Of a DNA stretch of 64,000 nucleotides, positions 59,167-64,000 are shown piece by piece. The translations under genes were made by a program, and so were the position numbers. Source of the DNA: Fictibacillus phosphorivorans (GTDB lineage: Bacteria; Bacillota; Bacilli; Bacillales; Fictibacillaceae); assembly GCF_007673525.1 (NCBI RefSeq), contig NZ_VDZU01000001.1:682001-746000 (forward strand), written 5' to 3'. The notes below the pieces were generated by a model, which saw only the letters and a list, made by a program, of their open reading frames with translations, was not told where the DNA came from and ran no database searches. Every line of letters starts with the position of its first letter. The stretch's first letter is position 1.

Positions 59167-59213
59167 AAAAGCCAATCCCCGTATGTTTTTTTCGGATGAT
59201 TGGCTTTCTTTTT
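59167..59213. terminator. Bidirectional terminator at the right end of the pilus island
   Basis: AAAAGCCAATC / GATTGGCTTT stem with an extended loop (CCCCG...CGG), T-rich on the plus side; it separates convergent pilO and the acyltransferase gene. Confidence 0.8.
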
Positions 59214-61156
59214 TAATCAATATGTTTAATTAGAAATTCCGCATACTCTTTTGCACCAGTGAGCGTTAAATGCACACCATCGCTACCAATGTATTCAGGG
59301 TGAGATTCACTCATCTCAAACCAGTCTACGACTTTAACGTGTTTGTACTCATGTGCAACATTTGTGATCGTCTCATTCACTTCCCGCTGCCAAGGCTTAG
59401 GAACACGCGCTGTAATCATATAAATATCTCGATCACCGATTATTTCAATTAAGTTATGCATTCTTTTTTCAGAAAGTGGTCCGTTCGCTCCAAGCTCAAT
59501 GACAACAATTTCTCCTAAACTGCCTGAGCTTTTCTTCTGTTGAACAAGATCTTCTGCTTCTCTAAACTGGCGTCCAATCTTCGCGTCCACTTTAGCATTC
59601 GGGAATACTTCCTCGATGTGAGGTGTCACATCAATCATGACGGAGTCACCGATAACAGAGAGTGAGCGTGTATCTTGAGCAGGTTGTTTTTCTTCATCTG
59701 TTTCTTCATTGTTTGATGGTGCTTCTTCTGAAGGTTTTTCTTCAGGTTTTTCGTCTTCTTTTGGCGTCTCAGGCTTCGGTTCTGGTCTCACCGTATTCTC
59801 TGGCGGTGGCTCTTCATTGCCGACTTTGTCTTGTATAGCAGAAATTACTTTACCTTTACTTAACGCTACTGAAGTTGTCGTGAAGCCGATTGCAGATACG
59901 CACATGAAAAGGCCAAGAATACAAGCTGTTAACACAAAACGTCCGATAAACGATCGCTCACGTTTCCATTCACCGCGTTTCACCACTCTACAGAATCTCG
60001 ATAGAGCACCTTTACGAATTGGGTTTTCGATGTATTTCCAAGATAGGTTAGCTAGAACTAAGATGAGTACAATCTGAAATGTCGTTCTAAAAAAGCTTGG
60101 CGAATCCGCTCCCCATTGAGGGCTCGTCAGAACAATTACTGGGAAGTGCCACAGATAGATGCCGTACGAACGGATACCTACCCAGCGTAACGGTTTAAAG
60201 CTCAACCACGTGTTGAGTCTGCTTGATGGGTGAACCATAACGGCTACTACTAAAAGAGCGGCAACAGATATCGCGACCATTCCACCTTGGTAGAGAAAGT
60301 CTTGATATTGATCCGTGCTTGCGAACATGTAAAAGATAAAAGCGAGTGCGGATAGTCCGACAAAGTCTAGTTTCCAACGAATTTCTGGTGGTAGAGTACT
60401 AGACAGTTTGCGGCTTGGCCAGATGACAGCAAGACTTGCTCCTAGTAGAAGGGAGAACACGCGCGTATCTGTTCCGTAATAGATACGGCTTGGGTCTGCA
60501 CCTGGTTCGTACAGAAGTGTCATAGCTGCTGCTGAGATAAGTGCACCTGCTAGCATCATAGAAAACAGGGAACCTTCACGAACTTTCATTTTTAATAGAA
60601 CGATAATGACTAAAGGCCATAAGATATAAAATTGTTCTTCCACCGCTAGACTCCAAAAGTGGGTTAGTAGGGAAGGGGGTCCAAAGCTTTCAAAATACGA
60701 AAGATCTTGGAATATATACCACCAGTTGCTTACATAAAGAATGGCTGCAACGGTATCTTCTTCAAGTTTTTCAAGCATGGATGGCTCGAACAAGGTTACG
60801 TATGTGATGACGACGAGAAGCATCGTAAACATGGCTGGCAATAACCTTCGGGCTCGGCGGATCCAGAAGTTTTTAAAGTTAATAGAATTTGTTGTTACAT
60901 ATTCAGTGATTAATAGATCGGTTATTAGATATCCTGATAAAACAAAAAAGACAGTAACCCCTAGTAGACCGCCTGCCGCCCATTCAAAATTCAGGTGATA
61001 GGCGATAACTGCAAGTACGGCGATGGCTCTGAGCCCATCCAGGCCAGTTATGTATCTGTTTCTGTGTAGAGGTTGTTCCATGGCTTTCGTTTGCTTAACG
61101 GTTGAGTTAGGCTGTTGGCTGCGTTTTCGTTGTTGCTTCGATTGTCGGTGTTTCAT
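59213..61156 (-). CDS. OatA-like membrane O-acyltransferase with SGNH domain
   Basis: 647 residues. A basic cytoplasmic N-terminus is followed by an acyltransferase-3 domain (GLDGLRAIAVLAVIAYHL, VTVFFVLSGYLITDLL, TRVFSLLLGA, FYILWPLVI; about 10 membrane spans to residue ~420), a Pro/Glu/Lys-rich linker (~445-495) and an extracellular SGNH hydrolase-like domain (VIGDSVM with the catalytic Ser; DGVHLT with the Asp/His). This is the architecture of peptidoglycan/teichoic O-acetylases such as OatA. It could acetylate peptidoglycan or the surface glycan made by the other clusters. It sits between the pilus island and flaG, pointing against the flagellar genes. Confidence 0.9.
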   Translation of the reverse strand: MKHRQSKQQRKRSQQPNSTVKQTKAMEQPLHRNRYITGLDGLRAIAVLAVIAYHLNFEWAAGGLLGVTVFFVLSGYLITDLLITEYVTTNSINFKNFWIRRARRLLPAMFTMLLVVITYVTLFEPSMLEKLEEDTVAAILYVSNWWYIFQDLSYFESFGPPSLLTHFWSLAVEEQFYILWPLVIIVLLKMKVREGSLFSMMLAGALISAAAMTLLYEPGADPSRIYYGTDTRVFSLLLGASLAVIWPSRKLSSTLPPEIRWKLDFVGLSALAFIFYMFASTDQYQDFLYQGGMVAISVAALLVVAVMVHPSSRLNTWLSFKPLRWVGIRSYGIYLWHFPVIVLTSPQWGADSPSFFRTTFQIVLILVLANLSWKYIENPIRKGALSRFCRVVKRGEWKRERSFIGRFVLTACILGLFMCVSAIGFTTTSVALSKGKVISAIQDKVGNEEPPPENTVRPEPKPETPKEDEKPEEKPSEEAPSNNEETDEEKQPAQDTRSLSVIGDSVMIDVTPHIEEVFPNAKVDAKIGRQFREAEDLVQQKKSSGSLGEIVVIELGANGPLSEKRMHNLIEIIGDRDIYMITARVPKPWQREVNETITNVAHEYKHVKVVDWFEMSESHPEYIGSDGVHLTLTGAKEYAEFLIKHID

Positions 61157-61356
61157 TACTGCCAGAATCCTCTCGTTTTCAATTTTTCATTTTTTAGAGT
61201 ATGTATTGCTATATGTAAATGCCGCAGACATTATTGGTCATTTTTCTACATTTTTTATGTTCCTAAGCAACTATTTTACAATAAATAATTAGAAGATTGA
61301 GTAGTTTCATAGAATTGTAATAAAATTTTTTTCTGGACTTCTGTCTTTACTCTTCC

Positions 61357-61383
61357 TCAACAATTTTTTGATTAATCCGATAT
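61357..61383 (+). promoter_or_regulatory. SigD promoter of the flaG-fliD-fliS-fliT operon
   Basis: TCAA at 61357-61360, exactly 15 bases, TCCGATAT at 61376-61383; 27 bases before the flaG ATG. Confidence 0.8.
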
Positions 61384-61409
61384 AAATTTTAGAGAAAATA
61401 AAAGGGGCG

Positions 61410-61754
61410 ATGAAGGTGGAACTGCAATCGATTAGTTCTCCTGTATTTCAAAAGTCTGAGCCTGTGCTTAAAAGCCAAAACCAACCAGAACAAACGACTC
61501 AAGCCGAAGCTTCAGTACAGAGTAAACCAGCGAAAGAATCACTAGAAAAAGTGATTGATGCGATGAACGATATGTTAAAGCCAACACACACTTCTTCAAA
61601 ATTTGTGCTTCACGAAAAGTTGAACGATTATTACGTTCAGGTCGTGGACGAAGTGACACAAGAGGTGCTCAAGGAGATTCCAAACAAAAAGTTCCTTGAT
61701 ATGTATGCAGATATGATTGACTTTATGGGTATTTTTGTAGATAAAAAAATTTAG
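61410..61754 (+). CDS. flaG: FlaG-family flagellar protein (YvyC)
   Basis: 114 residues. A variable Gln/Ser-rich N-terminal half, then the FlaG domain (LEKVIDAMNDMLKPTHTSSKFVLHEKLNDYYVQVVDEVTQEVLKEIP). It affects filament length in some species. ATG 61410 is only two bases after AAAGGGG; GTG 61416 (codon 3) is an alternative with better spacing. fliD follows after 15 bases. Confidence 0.9.
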   Translation: MKVELQSISSPVFQKSEPVLKSQNQPEQTTQAEASVQSKPAKESLEKVIDAMNDMLKPTHTSSKFVLHEKLNDYYVQVVDEVTQEVLKEIPNKKFLDMYADMIDFMGIFVDKKI

Positions 61755-61769
61755 GGACGGTGATGAACC

Positions 61770-63293
61770 GTGAGTATGAGAATTGGCGGATTAGCCAGCG
61801 GAATGGACATCGATACGATCGTTGGGGACTTAATGAAAGCAGAGCGCATCCCACTCGATAAACTAGCGCAGAAAAAGACAACGCTAGAATGGCAACGTGA
61901 TGATTATCGTTCGATGAATAAGCTACTGACAGATCTCGATCGTTTCGTTTTAGACGGAATCGCTCTTCAAGGGACATTTAATAAGAAAACGGTAACAAGC
62001 ACGAATCCAAATGCGGTAACTGCAACTGCAGCGGGAAGTGCTTCTAATATTACATCAAACATTAAGGTTACTCAGCTGGCAACAGCAAGGAACTGGGTAT
62101 CTGCGCCGATTTTAGATGCTGGCGTTAAGGCCAAAGGTACCGAGCTATTAAAAGATGTTAATGCAGCATTTGGAACAACACCCATTGAACTGAAATTTAA
62201 AGTTCAAAAACCAGGAAGCACAACGCTAGAAGCTGAGAAAACAATTTCAATTGACCCAACAAAGGATACTCTAGAGTCTGTTGCGAAGAAATTTTCAGAA
62301 GCAGGGCTTGAAATGTCTGCATTCTATGATGAATCTACAGGGAAATTTGCAATTTCAAATAACTTAACAGGTAAAGGTTCGAATCTCTCTCTTGAAAGTG
62401 CTGATACAGTTACGTTCTTTTCTAATCTTGGTTTTTCAATTGATGGGAAAAATCTTGGTGCAGCAAACTCTGACAATGGAGTAAACGCTAAATTCGATCT
62501 TAATGGGATTACTGGGATAGAGCGCACATCCAACAACTTCACAATCAGCGGGGTTTCCTATTCACTAAAAGCAGTAGGAGAATCCACCATTAGCTCAACT
62601 ACAGATACTGAAGGTGTAATCACTTCCATTAAAGATTTTGTAAAGAAATACAACGAAACGATTGAAGCGATCAATAAAAAGACTGCTGAAACTAAGTACC
62701 GTGATTTTCCTCCTCTAACGGATGCACAGCGTAAAGACTTATCTGAAAAAGAAGCGGAACTGTGGGATGAGAAGGCGAAGAGCGGGATGCTGCGTGGAGA
62801 TTCTATCCTATCGAGTGGTTTGAACACGATGCGTTCGGTTTTATATGCCTCTGTTAATACAGGAGACACGAAATATGATCAGCTTTCTGAGATCGGAATC
62901 ACAACTTCTCGTAACTACCTCGATAAAGGGAAACTAGAGATCGATGATAAGAAACTAAGAGAAGCATTAGCGGCGAATCCTGAAGCTGTAATGAAGATGT
63001 TCACTGGCGATAGCACAAATAACGTGGAAGGCATTGCGAAAAAACTGCGTGCCTCGATTGATCAGACTGTCGACAAAATTGAATTAAAAGCTGGAAACGC
63101 GCTTCGTACAAATGCTCAGTTTACGCTAGGTAAAGAGCTAACTGATGTAGATAAGCGTATTTCAGCTTTCGAAGATCGGTTGAAGCAGGTGGAAGACCGC
63201 TATTGGCGCCAATTTTCAGCAATGGAAACAGCCATTCAACGTTCAAATCAGCAATCAGCTTACTTAATGCAGCAGTTTGGCGGCGGACAGTAA
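61770..63293 (+). CDS. fliD: flagellar cap protein FliD
   Basis: 507 residues. The N-terminal RIGGLASGMDIDTIVGDLMKAERIPLDKL and the C-terminal region (KKLRASIDQTVDK, DKRISAFEDRLKQVEDRYWRQFSAMETAIQ, MQQFGG) are characteristic. It caps the filament tip and promotes flagellin folding. GTG start with GGTGATG upstream. Confidence 0.95.
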   Translation: MSMRIGGLASGMDIDTIVGDLMKAERIPLDKLAQKKTTLEWQRDDYRSMNKLLTDLDRFVLDGIALQGTFNKKTVTSTNPNAVTATAAGSASNITSNIKVTQLATARNWVSAPILDAGVKAKGTELLKDVNAAFGTTPIELKFKVQKPGSTTLEAEKTISIDPTKDTLESVAKKFSEAGLEMSAFYDESTGKFAISNNLTGKGSNLSLESADTVTFFSNLGFSIDGKNLGAANSDNGVNAKFDLNGITGIERTSNNFTISGVSYSLKAVGESTISSTTDTEGVITSIKDFVKKYNETIEAINKKTAETKYRDFPPLTDAQRKDLSEKEAELWDEKAKSGMLRGDSILSSGLNTMRSVLYASVNTGDTKYDQLSEIGITTSRNYLDKGKLEIDDKKLREALAANPEAVMKMFTGDSTNNVEGIAKKLRASIDQTVDKIELKAGNALRTNAQFTLGKELTDVDKRISAFEDRLKQVEDRYWRQFSAMETAIQRSNQQSAYLMQQFGGGQ

Positions 63294-63323
63294 TTTTAAA
63301 CCAAAAAGGAGTGTTACCTTTAC

Positions 63324-63725
63324 ATGTCCATACTCAACGCAAACAAGGCGTATCAAAATAACTCAGTCCAAACGGCGTCTCCCGGCGAGTTGACGCTCAT
63401 GCTCTATAACGGATGTTTAAAATTTATCGGTCTCGCGCGAACAGGGATCGAGCTTAAGAATACAGAACAAAAGAATACAAATCTATTAAAAGCACAAAAA
63501 ATCATTCAAGAATTGATGGTCACGCTGAATATGGACCTTGAAGTATCAAAGTCATTAATGACGATGTACGATTACATCAACCGTCGTCTGATTGAAGCAA
63601 ACATTCAAAATGACGTGAAGATCTTGGATGAAGTGGAAGACTATGTGCTGGATTTCCGCAATACGTGGAAAGAAGTGATCCAGATCAACCGCCGCATGCA
63701 ACATGGCGAAACAGGGCGCGTGTGA
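63324..63725 (+). CDS. fliS: flagellin export chaperone FliS
   Basis: 133 residues, four-helix bundle: NKAYQNNSVQTASPGELTLMLYNGCLKFI and DYINRRLIEANIQNDVKILDEVEDYVLDFRNTWKEV are the FliS signatures. It binds flagellin and, in Bacillus, takes part in the FliW/CsrA circuit. Its stop overlaps the fliT ATG by one base. Confidence 0.95.
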   Translation: MSILNANKAYQNNSVQTASPGELTLMLYNGCLKFIGLARTGIELKNTEQKNTNLLKAQKIIQELMVTLNMDLEVSKSLMTMYDYINRRLIEANIQNDVKILDEVEDYVLDFRNTWKEVIQINRRMQHGETGRV

Positions 63726-64000
63726 TGCCTGTCGTAAAAATTCTGCTTGAGATTACGAAGAACCTGTATGATCATGTGAGCGCAGGTTTGCCGAAAGAAG
63801 AGCGCGAAATCTATATCGATCGTTTAAATGAACTGCTCGATCAGCGTCAAGCGACAATTAGCAACTTACCTGCCACGTATTCGGAAGACGAACAGCGTAT
63901 GGGGCGTTTGATCGTAAAGATGAATGAGACGATTGATCCTCTTTTAACGCGGCAGTTTGAAGAGATTAAGCACAATCTTTCAACGATGAAGAGAAAGAAA
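63725..64000 (+). CDS. fliT: flagellar protein FliT (3' truncated by window)
   Basis: 92 codons are visible from ATG 63725 (TGATG overlap with fliS), open to the window end. The protein is helical and charged, with LLEITKNLYDHV and LNELLDQRQATI, consistent with FliT, and the position directly after fliS matches B. subtilis. FliT is the export chaperone of FliD. Confidence 0.85.
   Translation, partial: MPVVKILLEITKNLYDHVSAGLPKEEREIYIDRLNELLDQRQATISNLPATYSEDEQRMGRLIVKMNETIDPLLTRQFEEIKHNLSTMKRKK

Noticed and set aside
59709-60077. Gly/Ser-rich plus-strand frame inside the acyltransferase gene
   Set aside because: It mirrors the Pro/Glu/Lys linker of the minus-strand OatA-like gene and has no start signals.
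1-64000. CRISPR array, prophage, insertion sequence, tRNA or rRNA
   Set aside because: No regularly spaced short repeats, integrase, transposase or phage structural genes, or stable RNA gene sequences were seen on reading both strands.

Overview
The window is chromosomal DNA from a motile, spore-forming-type member of the Bacillaceae. The evidence is low-to-moderate G+C, strong AGGAGG-type ribosome binding sites, U-tailed terminators and a backbone with Bacillus subtilis-like order: lytR/tagU - tagO - yvyE - degS - degU - degV - comFA - comFC - yvyF - flgM - flgN - flgK - flgL - yviE - fliW - csrA - hag ... flaG - fliD - fliS - fliT. A relative of Bacillus or Fictibacillus fits, but the genus cannot be fixed from the sequence alone. 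No tRNA, rRNA, CRISPR, prophage or transposase gene was seen.

Region 1 (1-6.3 kb), cell wall and S-layer export. It opens inside a SpoIID/LytB-type protein with five triple-tyrosine-like repeats. A small membrane-anchored helical protein follows, then on the minus strand the accessory secretion ATPase SecA2 coupled to an S-layer assembly (SlaP-type) protein.

Region 2 (6.4-15.8 kb), one plus-strand glycan operon. It encodes a flippase, a GT52-like (sialyltransferase-like) transferase, a repeat-unit polymerase and six enzymes that together form a legionaminic-acid-type nonulosonic acid pathway: 4,6-dehydratase, CMP-sugar synthetase, NeuB-type synthase, NeuC-type 2-epimerase, EpsM/NeuD-type acetyltransferase and EpsN-type aminotransferase. 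A surface glycan carrying a sialic-acid-like sugar is the likely product; its location beside SecA2/SlaP suggests S-layer or wall decoration.

Region 3 (16-28.5 kb), wall-polymer genes. A LytC-like amidase with six repeats of the kind seen in region 1 has a possible SigD promoter. It is followed by a TuaG-like glycosyltransferase, GalU/GtaB, UDP-glucose dehydrogenase (UDP-GlcA supply), a TuaA-like initiating sugar transferase, an O-antigen polymerase/ligase-like protein, a second flippase (minus strand), an LCP ligase (lytR/tagU) and tagO. Together these describe a teichuronic-acid-like polymer and its attachment to peptidoglycan.

Region 4 (28.5-37.7 kb), regulation and competence. It holds yvyE, degS-degU, an MHYT-PAS histidine kinase between degU and degV, degV, comFA and comFC. 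The comFA start lies inside a terminator-like hairpin and is preceded by an 11-codon leader ORF that overlaps it by ATGA.

Region 5 (37.2-64 kb), late flagellar genes interrupted by a type IV pilus island. Four SigD promoters (TAAA or TCAA, N15, near-GCCGATAT) precede yvyF, flgM, hag and flaG-fliD. Downstream of hag lie an AT-rich glycosyltransferase and then a scrap of a second flagellin 3' end with its own terminator. Between hag and flaG sits the pilus island: three minor pilin-like genes on the minus strand and, on the plus strand, an acidic FimV-like membrane protein, a PRC-barrel protein, a VanW-like protein, PilB, PilT, PilC, two tandem major-type prepilins, PilM, PilN and PilO. An OatA-like acyltransferase follows. 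No prepilin peptidase is in the window, so processing must rely on one encoded elsewhere.

Two copies of a roughly 250-bp nested-palindrome dispersed repeat lie at 21.8-22.0 and 31.5-31.8 kb.
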